Assembly: GCA_013398615.1 (NCBI GenBank)
Contig: VZSR01002145.1
Location: 1,961,322 to 2,025,321 of the forward strand
Origin: Brachypodius melanocephalos
Lineage: Eukaryota; Chordata; Aves; Passeriformes; Pycnonotidae
Reading direction: 5' to 3'
DNA length: 64,000 bases
In this document: positions 36,324 to 53,400 of the stretch, piece by piece
Numbering within the stretch: position 1 is the stretch's first letter
How the letters are laid out: every line of letters begins with the position of its first letter
Made by a program: the position numbers and the translations under genes
Notes under the pieces: model-generated
Database searches by the model: none
The model's input: only the letters and a program-made list of their open reading frames with translations
Told to the model about the DNA's origin: nothing

Positions 36324-37046
36324 ATGACTAAGGTTACAATATTTCTGGAGAAAACTGATTCCAAGCAGGCATTTCTCATACAGAATGTGTTTGGGTTTTC
36401 CTGGAAAGAGTCACAAATGGTGAAAATGGATTTTTCAAGTTTGTTTCTTACACACTTGGAGGCGTGACAGATTGTAGATTAATCTGCCTCCCCTTCCCCT
36501 TCCAGAAAAGGTGTTTTTAATGAAATTGAGTTCATGATAATTTTTTTTTTTTAGGGAAAGCTACATTTCCCTAAAACTGTAGCCTGCACTTTCTGCTCCC
36601 TGCAGAAAGCAGGACTGAATGCTAAAGGAAGCAAATTTAATTTCTGGCTGAGCACTGAGTGCTTGGGGTAAATAGGAGCGGGGCAGACGCATCATTGTGC
36701 GAGCAGTAACTCACGATACATCCTCATGAAATATTTGTGAAATAATACAGATGAAAATGAACAGTGTAAGGTGCACTGGCTGCTGGCAGTGTGCCTGTTG
36801 ATGTTCTGATGCAGGGACACACCTGAGCCCGTGCTTGGCTTGCTCAGCTCAGCCACAGCTCGCCCGCCCCAATCCGCGCTTTACGAACCGAGCGCTGGAA
36901 ACAGCGCTGGCACAGCGACTCAAACACTTTCAGATGTGTACAAACAACAATAATGAACGAGGGCACATGCTGAAATGGTTCTTTCCTCCTCCTGCACGGT
37001 CATCTGGAAGTCCTTAGAGCGGGGTCCGTGAGCACGCAGGGGTCAG

Positions 37047-37138
37047 TTTTCAAAGCGGCGTGCGGGGATTGCGCCGCGCGCCTCCCATTGCCGTTAATGG
37101 GAGTCAAACGGGTAAATCCCCACGCACCGCTTTGAAAA
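37047..37138. repeat. Nested inverted repeat (hairpin element)
   Basis: The outer arms are 37047-37070 (starting ttttcaaagcgg) and 37115-37138 (ending ccgctttgaaaa), 24 nt each. Twenty-one of 24 pair by Watson-Crick rules, and one of the three exceptions is a possible G-T wobble. Inside lies a second, perfect 8-bp stem (ctcccatt at 37082-37089 with aatgggag at 37096-37103) with a 6-nt loop. The element is GC- and CpG-rich, unlike its surroundings. It resembles ancient low-copy palindromic repeats conserved in vertebrates, but I cannot name the family. Confidence 0.8.
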
Positions 37139-38161
37139 TTTACTACTAAGCCTCCTGACTTCTCACTACATACTTTGATTGTAACAGTAATCCACGGTTA
37201 ACATAATTTTCCCGACAATAATGTCAAACATACTTTTGAAGTCGGTGAATTATCGAAATAGTTACCTCTTCCATAATTCTTTAAAGATGGCCATCAGATG
37301 GATTTCACCGTGGGTTGGAATTGTCCTTTAACTCAGAAAAGAAGATATTTGTTCTGTTGTGGGGCAGAACTGATTGTCTGCTCACAGTCTGGGTGTTGAG
37401 CAGCTTTAAGGTGCTCCATCCTGTGAATAAGATCAGGTTCTAGCTCTGCACAGATTTAAAAGTGCATCGTACTTGACTGGCCTCCTAAGGGAACTTTGGA
37501 CATGGAAGCTGAAATTACACAGGGAATATTCACCACTCTGTCTTGGGGAAAAGAATCCAGGCTGCTGACTGTCAGACCAGTGTGAGTAAGGAGCAAGTAA
37601 AGCAGTCATTAAAAAAAAAAAAAAAATCTAAGAATGAATCTCCTAATTACAGACCTACCTATGCCTTTATTGAAGTGCTGATACAGAGAGTGGATGGTCC
37701 ATAAAGCACTTAATAAACTGGACAGTACACAAATAATTAATTAATCCAGCTCTAATCAATTGGTGGTGTGAAATAACTATCGAAATAGCTGGCTGAACTG
37801 CTGCTTTATAGCCCTTTTTAAGTTTAATTTTATTATATTTATGTATATGAGAATCTCAGAAAGTCCTAACAGGAAAAAAAACGAGCAGGGAGTAGTTTTG
37901 GGTAAAAGAGGATATTTTAATTTGCGTGCCATGCTCCTGTAGGAGTTTACAAGCTGAAAACTGCATTAAAACCAGAACTTTGTTCAGTAACATGCAGCCA
38001 CAAGAAAAATTACATCAAGCATATCTCCAGCCTCCAGTTTCTTGTTAACATGGCTGTGAGTGTGCTGCCCAAAATGAAATCCTGGAAATCCTTTGCTTTG
38101 TTGTCACACTTGAGCAGGGGTAGAGCCAGAGGCACAGAGCACCAACTGTGACACAAACCCA

Positions 38162-38207
38162 CACAGCTGGATGTGAACTGCACAGCTGGATGTGAACTGC
38201 ACAGCTG
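38162..38207. repeat. 19-bp tandem repeat, 2.4 copies
   Basis: The unit cacagctggatgtgaactg occurs at 38162 and 38181, followed by a partial copy at 38200. The copies are identical, so this is a recent slippage product. Confidence 0.9.
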
Positions 38208-41200
38208 TGGGACACCAAAACCAGCCCCTGGCAGAGCTGAGATCACAATAACAGGGAAGAAAAGGTGAATGTGGTGAATTTGGAGTGGCTCCATGGAGAC
38301 CTGGAGCAAAACCATCCCACTCTGCTGGTGATGCCGTGGAACAAATGCACGAAGGAAATAATTCAAGTTGTGGAGCTGAATTCCAGCACAGGGACCCCTG
38401 AAGTTTGTTGGCAATCATGTTATTGCCTCAGGTCTTTACAACACCTAGGTGTAACTGAGGAATCGGAGAAAAAGCATCAAAATCAGGTGTTTGGGTGGGG
38501 TTTTTATGAAATATTTCATTTTTATCCTGTGTACCTGGACATCACTAGGGACTGGAGGGGTTAGATAAGAGTACGTTGTCCTATTCCTACTGCATTTTAG
38601 AAACTCACTTGACATTATAATGATATTAATTATATTATAATTCTATTAAATTATAATTATGGGGATGGGAAAGGCAAGCTCTCTGGGTGTCTGCAGGCAT
38701 GTGCATGGCAGGCAGCACCAAACAAACAGGCTTTGTGGTGCTCAAATGCCTTTGTTTGCTCTTAATTTGGACAAACATGCAGCCCTTAGAGAAGAGCACA
38801 TTGGGAATTTCACATATAACTCTCAATTAAATTGAATTGTGCAAAGCTTTTTTCTATAAATGAGAAAATTAAAACCTTTTGGTTCAAGAAGTACACAAAA
38901 CTAAGTAAAACTAATGATTTATTGTTCCCAAATTAAAGCCATAAGTGCACACACTACAATTGAACTGTAGTGGTTCTTTGTTCCAACACTTATGCTGCTG
39001 AAAGATGACAATTTATAATCTTTGAAGGAAGATTTGTCTTAGCTTTAGGTATTTATTGTATAATTAGCCCATCCATGAGCAAACCCACTGTGTGTTAATT
39101 CCAATATTCCTCCAGTGTGTATTTATCTGTCTGTGCTCACGTGGCAGGAATGTCTATGCAAATTATTTGAGATGAATACAGATTGTTTTCTTTACTTGTC
39201 ATTAAATAGCACAGAGAAGTTTCTAAATAATGGGGGTGGGGTTTAATACTTACTCATGGAACTGTGTGAATCAGCTCCCTGAATTCCAGGGAAATATCAG
39301 CTCTGCTGTGTTTCAGCCTTTGCTTTGCCTTGTGTTGACACTTGTGTCTCTACAGTCCCTTCTGTGCAGTTTTCCTGGCACTAACAATTATCACACAAAT
39401 AACTTCATTTGCAATGTGGTTTTTTTCCAGATACAATCTGCCTTCAATAGAATGGTAACATCAGTCCTGTCAGTGCAGGGAAGAGAGGTTGTCAGCTTTT
39501 CCCTTGAAGGAGGACAGAGAATAAAGCTGCCATTATTACTGTGAAGCAGCTCAACGTTCCTTTCTGCCCCTTGCCAAATATTGATGGCAAAACTCTGATT
39601 TTTGCAGTCCAGTTTTTCAGAAGTGAATACTTATTTCTTGATGGATCTGCCTTAAGCAGACTGTAGAAACTCATGTCCTGTCATATTGCACAGGGAGAAG
39701 TTGTATGTTTTAATTCTCACCTTAGATTTTTAATAAACACTCTTTTTTTGGGTACTTTTTCACTTAGTGTACTTCTAGATTAAACAAACTCAGTCTGATA
39801 TTTGGTGTGTTTGTTCCAGGTGTTGGTGTGAGAAGAGAAAAAGTTAAAAGTTAACATAGCTCAGACACAAGGCATTGATTATTTTAGGAAGGTACAAACC
39901 ACCTGCAACTGCAGTAAAATATCTCTGCCAAGATATTCTTTCTTGCTCCTGCTCTGTGGCTGCTCCATTTGTGACTTTTCCCAATGAAAGAGAAATTAAA
40001 AGAGAACCACTAAAAAACACTTGCTACAAGGCTTTGCAAGAACTGGAATTTTATAATTTGTTATCCTGCATGGTTGGCAAAATCTTGAGAAATTGAAAAT
40101 ACTCTGTGTTGCAGCATCAGAATAACCTCTCTGATGGGTGAGAGTCTGTTTTCCAGTGTGAATTCAGGTTTTCAAAGAATTAAGCTGGAAGATAAAAGAT
40201 TACTCCTGAGCTGAAATTCCTAGAAATGTCCTTCCAGAGTTAAATTAATCTCATCTTGGAACTGGATACCGATGTGAGAGGTGTGTGACCCAGAAATGGA
40301 GGAAAGGGAGGCTCTGCATTTTTACCCCGTGTTTGTTCCTACACCTTCAAGGGCATTTTTAACTTGGAAAAACGTGCCCATGTGTACATGTGTAAGAGCA
40401 GCACAGGGATGGCAGATCTCCAGCAAGGATCACTTGGCTGATAAGGTCACTTCTCCCAGCATTCTGCACATTCCCACTGGGAATGGTGGGAGTAGGGCCA
40501 GTGCTGAGCTGGGATCCCCCATCCCAACCTTCTAAACTCCTTTTGTGATAGGTGTGGCACAGAAATGCTGCTTTATGAAACAGCCAAATGAATGGCTGAG
40601 GGCTGACCTCAGCTGAGGCTTTATCACTGCTGCCCTGCTGGTGAACTCTCAGGCAGAGCTTTTCCATGGAATTCAGGATTTCATCACTGCTGGGTGGAAA
40701 GGGTTAATGCTGCGCTCGGAAGCTGCGCAGAAACAAAAGAGCTGTGGCTCCTCGGGGAAAGGCTTCCAGTGCAGCACCAAAACGAATCATTTGTTCAGCT
40801 TTTTCGTTGTTTTTCTAAATTTCTTTCTCACTGTAAAGCTACCTTGAATCTCCGGTAAAATGTAAAAGTATTCCCCTTGGGAGAAATCCAGCAACCAAGC
40901 AGGGGGGATGCTGCTCCCTGGGCTGTGTTTTTGCAGCTTCCCTAATCTTGACAGCTCTGGTAGTTGCCCCTGGGATAGAAAGAACAAAAAAAAATCAGAT
41001 CAGTCCATAAAGATCCCGTTGGTTTGAAAGCAAAACCATCTGCTGGAGCCATGAAGTTTGTTAGGGAGTTCAGTAACAGGAAAGGCTGCAGTTGATCAGC
41101 TGTGCTCTCTGAAACAGGCTGGAGAATTCAGAGTAGGGAGCCAGGAGATGTGGGGAGCATGAGGGCAGCAGCAAAATGAATCAAAATAAAGGGGTTGTTT

Positions 41201-41483
41201 CTTTGGTTTCAAGTGTAAACTTCGAGGAAGAGAAGTGTGTGCTGTGATTTCATCCTCAGATCGTACCGTGAGTCCTCAGGAAGGTGTGTGTGTGTTCTTT
41301 AACAGGAGTTTGGACTAGACAGACAGTCATGGAGTTGAGTCTGTCATGGATGTAAGGAAGCAGATGGAGATGGTTTCTGTATTATCTGAAAACTGCTGAG
41401 GACACAGAGCTGAAATAACACCTGGGGCTGTCGAGGTGTGGGTGTGCACAGGCACAGACTGGGCATTGCAGTGAAAATGGCAG

Positions 41484-41700
41484 ATCACAGCATCACAGGA
41501 TGGTTTGGGTTGGGAGAGACTTTAAAGACCTTTTATTCCACTCCTGCCATGGGCAGGGACATCTCCCACTATCCCAGGTTGCTCCAGCCTGACCTTGGGC
41601 ACTTCCAGGGATCCAGGGGCCTCCACAGCTTCTCTGGGCACCCTGTGCCAGGACCTCCCCACCCTCACAGATATTTCTTCCTAATATATCTCATGGGAAA
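41484..41700 (-). mobile_element. CR1 LINE fragment, 3' region (first of two)
   Basis: The + strand reads atcacaggatggtttgggtt, then ctgccatgggcagggacatc, cacttccagggatccagggg, ttctctgggcaccctgtgcc and ttcttcctaatat. This is the reverse complement of the CR1 3' end as found in birds. It is 5'-truncated with no ORF2 coding region, so it is not mobile. Confidence 0.93.
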
Positions 41701-41714
41701 AACTTGGTGCTTTA

Positions 41715-41945
41715 TCATGGAAGCACAAAATCATTGAGGTTGGAAAAGACTTCCAAAAGCATCAAGTCCAACCCATGCCCACTAAACCATACCATGAGGT
41801 GCCATCTGTGCTCGTTGTTTGAACCCTTCCAGGGATGGGGACTCCAGCACTTCGCTGGGCAGCCTCTTCCATTGCTTGACAATTCTTTTTCAGTGAAGAA
41901 GTTGTTCTTAATATCCAACCTGAGCTTCCTTTGTAAGAGTATGTC
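41715..41945 (-). mobile_element. CR1 LINE fragment, 3' region (second, different subfamily)
   Basis: It begins directly after the first fragment and again follows the CR1 3' pattern on the minus strand: aatcattgaggttggaaaag, catcaagtccaacccatgcc, actaaaccat, ccttccagggatggggactc, cagtgaagaagttgttctta and atatccaacctgagc. The diagnostic positions differ from the first copy, which points to a different subfamily and so an independent insertion. Confidence 0.92.
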
Positions 41946-42605
41946 CTGTTTTTTTTCTGGCACTTGGAATAATTCTGGAATAAGCTGAGCCCTGAGCTGA
42001 ATCTGGGACGTTGCAGGTTTGAGGATATGGACACTCTGCGATCCAGAGGTGTGAGAAATGGCTCTGTAGCTTCAGATCCTGACACACACAAAAAAGGATG
42101 GAAATCCTTTTATTCCATAAAATGTACGGATTTATGCAAAGCTTGTTTACTTCACAGAGGCGCCATTCTATGTTTATGGCTACCATTGTGTCTGCTTTGC
42201 CATTAAAACTCCAATTATTGGGGGTTTACTACATGGCTGTAAAAATTTGTAGTGGTTGGAAGCTTGACACATAAAGGTCAACCCTGCAATAATACAGATT
42301 TTTAAAAACTTTAGAAACTTCGAGTGATTATAAAATGTGGGAATATAAAAATACTCAGGTATTTTAACAACTTCAGGTTAAAAGAAGAAGAGCCAATGGG
42401 TTTTCCTGGTGGCTGCATGAATACATCCAAGTCATAGAGCAGGAACATTTTTATCCTTTTAATGTCAATATTTGAGCTCTTTCTGTGCTTCTAGAAAATT
42501 TGTTGTCACAGCTTTAGGAAAACATACATTGCTGTACCATTAACTTATTTTAAAAGGTGGGTTTGGGGTTTTTTTTTTTTGTAAAGTGTTTAACAGTGAG
42601 TGTGA

Positions 42606-47468
<4,863 letters not shown>

Positions 47469-50400
47469 TAATGTGTACTAATTGTTGCCGTCGAGGTTGT
47501 CCTGGTTTTCTGCACCACGGGGTAAGTGCTGGCTCATACAAATACTCAGTTCTGCCATAATGAGGATTTATTTTTTCACCCTCTCTCTTACCACTCAAAT
47601 GTGAAGTCACAGCGTTGTGGTAAGATGGGGACACACTATTTATGTGAAGTTTAACGTGAGCTACAGAATGCTAAAAACTGCCTAAACTAAAAAGCAGAAC
47701 ATTTACAAATACTAACACCGAAATGCTTTTATTAATGAATGCCTAAAGCGTAGAATATTACAGTTCCATCTCGTTTATAAAGGAGCTTTCATTGAAATGT
47801 AATCATAAATGTAATTGATTTCTGTGAACAGTCAGGACAACAGGAGAGTTTATCTAATGTTTGTGTCACAGGCACCTTTTCACTGCTCTGCTCTGAAGAG
47901 AGTGTGTAGATTTAATACCACAGTGGTTGTGTTAATATCAACAGAGTAATAGATGTGCTAGAAAGTTCTCTTTTCCCCCCAGTGCTGGGGAATAGGCTGT
48001 CTAAAGAAACAAGGGCAGAGCTTTATGTTCCAGTGCAGCTGTACAGCGTCTGAGGGTCCACACAGCAGGATTTTGTCAAATAAAATCTCTCACAAGTAGA
48101 ATTATTAAACACACAGCATTAGTCAAACAGTCAGGTCGGAGAGGATTTTAATCTTTAGCGATTTGAAAATCCCTGGAGACTCCTGATTGGATTGAGGTTA
48201 AACTGTAAAAAGAGACTGTAACACATACAGAAAGGGGGTTCTGAAGGTTGGTTTAAAGAGAGTTAAAATAAAAGCTCCTGTTTCAGACTCTGTTTGCTGT
48301 TTGATATAAATGCTGAGTCCACGATACTTCATTGTTTGCCAAATGAATTTATTTGGGTATTACGGGATATTTCATATATGTGTTTATAACAGAGTTCAAT
48401 AGTAACCACATTTACTTTGGATATTGAGAATTGTCCTTATAAATTCCATTTTCAAATATTTAAAAGTTGTTAAATTAATTCCTGTTGGGCTTAGACAAAC
48501 ATCTGGTGCTGGTTATTGAAAGGGAATTTTGTTTGTTTTACTACATGGCAAAGTAATTTTGAAAATAATTGTTTGATACAGAAGAAAATATTAATGCATC
48601 AGTTATGACTTTTTTTTTTTTTTTGCCTAGTTCATCTATGCTTATTGCCTTTAAAAGGTTCCAGGTTGGAATTACAGGAGTGCTTTAGGCTGTGGATGTG
48701 TCACTTGAGATTCGGAGTGATTAATGGCAGAGCTGTGCCTCACTATCAGCTGATACAGAGAGAGATATCAGCGTTATCAGGATGGGGATTTTCCCCTCCT
48801 GCGTAGGAACAGTGCCTTCACCTGTAACAGGGATGTGCAATAATTCTGAAATGTCACCATTCTGTAGCTGCAGCACTTCCTAAAGCTGTGTTACTCCATC
48901 TGCAACAGAAACAAAGCACACACAGGGCTCTGCCTCTTCCATGCTGAACAACTTTTCCTGAGGTGTGGATGACCTGACTCATGTGAATGTGATGAAGCCT
49001 CATTTGTAATGCCTTTAACATGTGTGTCCATATAAAAATTGCCAAAATCCATTGTATACCTTGTTAGGACACGGAAGATATATTTGCTGTACAGCAGTGA
49101 CTCAGTTTGGTGGTAACACTTCATAAGTTTCCCATAAACAATATGTGGGTTTTGTTAGGGACGTGCTGATGGCAGTGTTTTATTTACTTCACCCGGACAG
49201 GTTGGGTTGGAGTTGATTTTTGATTCAGGGATTTTAGCATCTCTTTGCAGGTTTTGTATTGCCTGATCCTCGCTCTTTCCCATGCAGAACTTTGGGGTTC
49301 AGATTCTGAATTGTGTGATGGTTTAGGTGTGTGAATTGTTGCAGAGTGAAGGAGACACGAGGAAAATATATACACTTGTTTTGGAGGTTGTAACAGGGCC
49401 CAGCAAAGGAAAGAAGAGTATTTTATGCTTATTTTCTTCCCACCTCTGAGATGTGCAGAAAACCCCATTAATCTCAGCTGTGGATGGGGAAGGGTTTGGT
49501 TTTAATACCACTCATGTACAGCACTGGGTTTTTGTGTTCCAATCCACCACTTCAAGTGTTCTCATTTCCTGCTCTTCCCACGGCGTGCTCTCCACAGCTG
49601 ATGTTCTTTATGGAAAAGACATTTTTAGGTTTGAAGGATTTTTAAGTAGGTCATAAATTTCTCCTCCCTGAGCTGAACCAGGAAGTGATTGTTGAGCTCT
49701 GCCCCTGCACTGGAGCCTGTTGCACTTTATGAAGATGCTTATCTGGAGCTTTGATTGCCTGTTGCTGGGAGATGCAACCCGTGTGGCGCCTCTGCTTATC
49801 TGACTCATCACTTCTCCTTCCTATCAAAAGCCTTCAAGTACATGTTTATCATCCCCCATTATCCTTCTGCCTCTCTCAATAGCTTCCTTCCTTCTCCCCT
49901 GTTGGTGACAATTCTTTTGTTGTGTTTAATAAGCAGTTCGTGGGCTTTTTAAAAAAAAAAAAAAAAAGCATGGTTTTCCTCATGTGCCTGTAAAACTCTG
50001 GTGTGCTAAGGACAATCTCATAAGATCACTTGCAAAAGTCTTCATATAAAAAGTGCAAAACTCTATAGTGCTGTTACCAATAATGAAAATTTGTAGTGGC
50101 ATTCTCAAGGTGGTTGGCTGAAGCTGTAAAGATTATTTGGATACATTTTTAAAATGCATGTTACAATATGGTTCTCCCAACTCAAAATTCTCCTAAGACA
50201 TTCTTCTCTGGTTAGTTTTTTTCAAGGAAAGTTTGCAAAAATTGAGTCACCTAAAGCCACTGGACATTTGTCCCCCAATGCACATATTTTAGTCATATGC
50301 ATGATAGAGAGAATATACCCTGAAGGATTAAATGCACTGTAATTCCAGCTGCTGCTCCAGATTGGCAGCTGGAAATGTTAAAGAGGGACAACAGTGAGTT

Positions 50401-53400
50401 TAAATCTTTGTAAAGCAGGGAGCCTTTGGTGATAATGCAGCAGCAGAACCAGTGCACAGGTAGGAGCTGCTCACTGTGTGAGTCCCTCCTCCCCAAAAAT
50501 GTGCTCAGGCTGTGGCCTTGGCTTTGACACAGCTGGGTTAAGTCTTGGTAAATCAGGTTCTATTTATGAGCCCAGAAATGAAAGAGAAACCTTAAAGAGT
50601 CCAGGCTCTGAGTTTTCATTCTGTAACCTGTGGAGGAATGACGTGCATCATACGTGTTACATATCTGAAAAATCAAACCTGGCGGAGCTCTCTGGATAAT
50701 GGATGCTGCAGAAATTAGGGATGTAGGCAGGTTGGGATATCTGTACAGTCAGCTCAGCTTTCAGAGCTAGAAAAGCTCTGGGGAGAGGGTTTTGCAGCAG
50801 TTGTGGTCGGTGAGTTTGCCCACACAGCTGCAGAGTGTGCAGAGTGTTTGCCTTCAGCTGCACCCCAGGTGTGGGCTCAGTGACTCAGGTGTGCTCACTG
50901 ACTCAGTCCTGCTCATTTCAGAGAAGTGGCTGCACCTCTGTGCCTGGCTATGGAAAGCTTTGTTTGTTCCCTCACACAAAGAGGTTTTGGACACTTATCC
51001 ATCAGCCAAGTAATGATTTGGTTGTGTTGCTAGTGGAGGATGAGAACAGAGGAATTGTCTCATCTCTTTTTTTGCATCAACCTCTTCCTTTCCTGCTGGG
51101 AGGAGATCATAGAATAAAATCATAAATCTGTTTCTTTCTTGCCTAGAATAAATGCAGAAATTGAGTGGGGAAGGAGTTATGTGAATGGAATTATTTAATG
51201 AATAAAATTAATTTGTAGAAGAAAAAGATCCTGAGGATTCTTTTCCTCATTAATTGTGTGTGGGGTGGGGGGAACCTTAATGTTCTCAACTGAAACCTGG
51301 TGAGTGCTGTGCTGCAGGGGGATGCACGCATCATTTTTTAATGAAGATTGTTTATTACTGTTGCATGAAACTCTGACAATGCTAAGCTCTCTTCTGGTTA
51401 CTTCAATCAATGCCCACTTAAAATCAGCTTGTAATTTAGTACTTCCCTTTCTTTTGTGTGTGACTGGCTGGTCATGGCCAGAGAGCTCTGCCTGCAGAGA
51501 TTTCAATGAACAGAAGAATTGACTGGGGCTTTGTGTGGGAGGGGAGTTGTCCTTTTATTCTTCATCACCACACCTGTGAGGCAGCGACCACGGGACAGAT
51601 TTTGACTGTCCAGCAATGCTCTCGCTTGGAATTTAATGAACACTTCTGCTGTCACACCTTAAACCATCTGAGCTCCTTCCTGTTGTACACACGATCAAAT
51701 ATTTATTCCCAAACGCTGTAGACCACAAAGCGCTGCCTGGGAGCAGCGCAGATCAGTTATTCAGGTAGTAAAGATGTGTGAATGCAGCTGGCAGATGAAG
51801 TCACCGACATGGTGAATTCCCAGGCTGTCCCTGCTGCCACAGGCAAGGAATGCCAGGCTCCCATTCCAGGAGCTCTGGTGTCAGCTCGAGCCTGCCCTGC
51901 TTGAGTGGAGGCAGCCAGGGCTGCAGGGAGATGAAATCAATCCGGGCTGCAGTCCTTGACCTGAACCTGTAATTACCTGCATGGGATAAAGGTGGTTTGT
52001 TGTGGCAGATAGAGATTGCACTCAGGCCTGCAGAGGATAATGCTGAGCTTTGAAGGCAAGGAAAGGGTTTGGCCCCTGGGCTGTTCTTCACAGCAATTGA
52101 GAGGTTTTAATAATGGGCAGAGAGCAAGCTGCTCTTAGGGGGCATCACCTGTTCAGGAACACAAAAACACCCACCCAGCACTGCTTGGTTTGTAGTTATT
52201 CGTCCTGTCAGCCTAAATTTACATGAGTTAAGGTTATGCTTCTTTCCTGCAAGAACTTCTGTGCTGATCCTGCTAATAAATCTATTTAAAGTGCTTATTA
52301 AGTTACCTATTTGCATAACATTTCAGGCATTGTTCCCTGACTAGTGGCAGCATGTGGGATATCTCAGGTATCTTCCTTACCTCACATGTGCTCCTGCTCT
52401 CTCCATCCAGCTCATCTGCTTTGCAAATGCAAAGTTCTGGTACTTCCAATGTTTTCAACTTGATTTATTTCATCTAATTTGAGAAAATGTTATTTGATGA
52501 TTTTTGAAGAGAGCCTTAAGACAGAACTGACTCCAGCAGGCTCCAAGATGCCAATGCAGTGTAGATGATTGCATCTAGAAACAGCTATGCCCTGTAGATT
52601 GGGGAGATGTGAGGAGAAATTAAAATGACCTGACACTACTGACTGGGCACTTGCTGCTGGATCATTGCCTGGACTGGGAAAAGACTCAGCTGCAGGGATA
52701 CATGGAGTAGCATTAATGTCTTGAAACACTGGTGGGTGTTTTCTGGAGGCAGGAGAAGTACACTGGAGAGGACAGGCATGGGAGCAGTGAGTGGAAGGCA
52801 GCAGAATCATTAGAGGCTGATTTAATTTTCCACCCTGTGATGATTGTGGGTGGTTTAGTCAGTTCTGGAGGTGGCAGCTCACTCCCCACAGCACAATGTG
52901 GTGATGTGGGGTAGCTTTACCCTGCAAGGGACAGAGGAGACTCCTCATCCCAGTTTGCCTCTGGTACAGCCGAGCAGGCTCATAGTGATTGAAGCAATTC
53001 ATCTCTTCTAAGTGGTTACATTTCAAACCAAGTCTGCATCAGCTTTAAAATATGGTGCTGCATACATCTGACTTGGTGATGCAGGTGAAAATCTAAACCC
53101 AGCAATTTCCATGCCCTGCTGTGTTGGGTGGAATTCATCTTTCAGCAGCTGAGGTTGCTGGAGGTGCTGCTCTCCTTGTTCACCTCCCCCAGGTGATTTT
53201 TGGCCCAGCAGTTCCTCTGTGGGTGCCCCAGCTCCCTGAGAGCTGAACTGTGCTCTCCCCATCACAGTAACCAAATCCAGGGGAGTGGGGTTTTTCTCCA
53301 CACAGGAAGATAAGTTGCAGTGGGGCCCCCGGGGGCTCTGCTAATGGTCACTGGCACAGAGCTGCTGCTCCCAGACAGTTGTTCTCGTGTCACACAAGCT

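Noticed and set aside
51104..51130. CR1-like atcatagaataa stub
   Set aside because: It is too short, with no CR1 body on either side.
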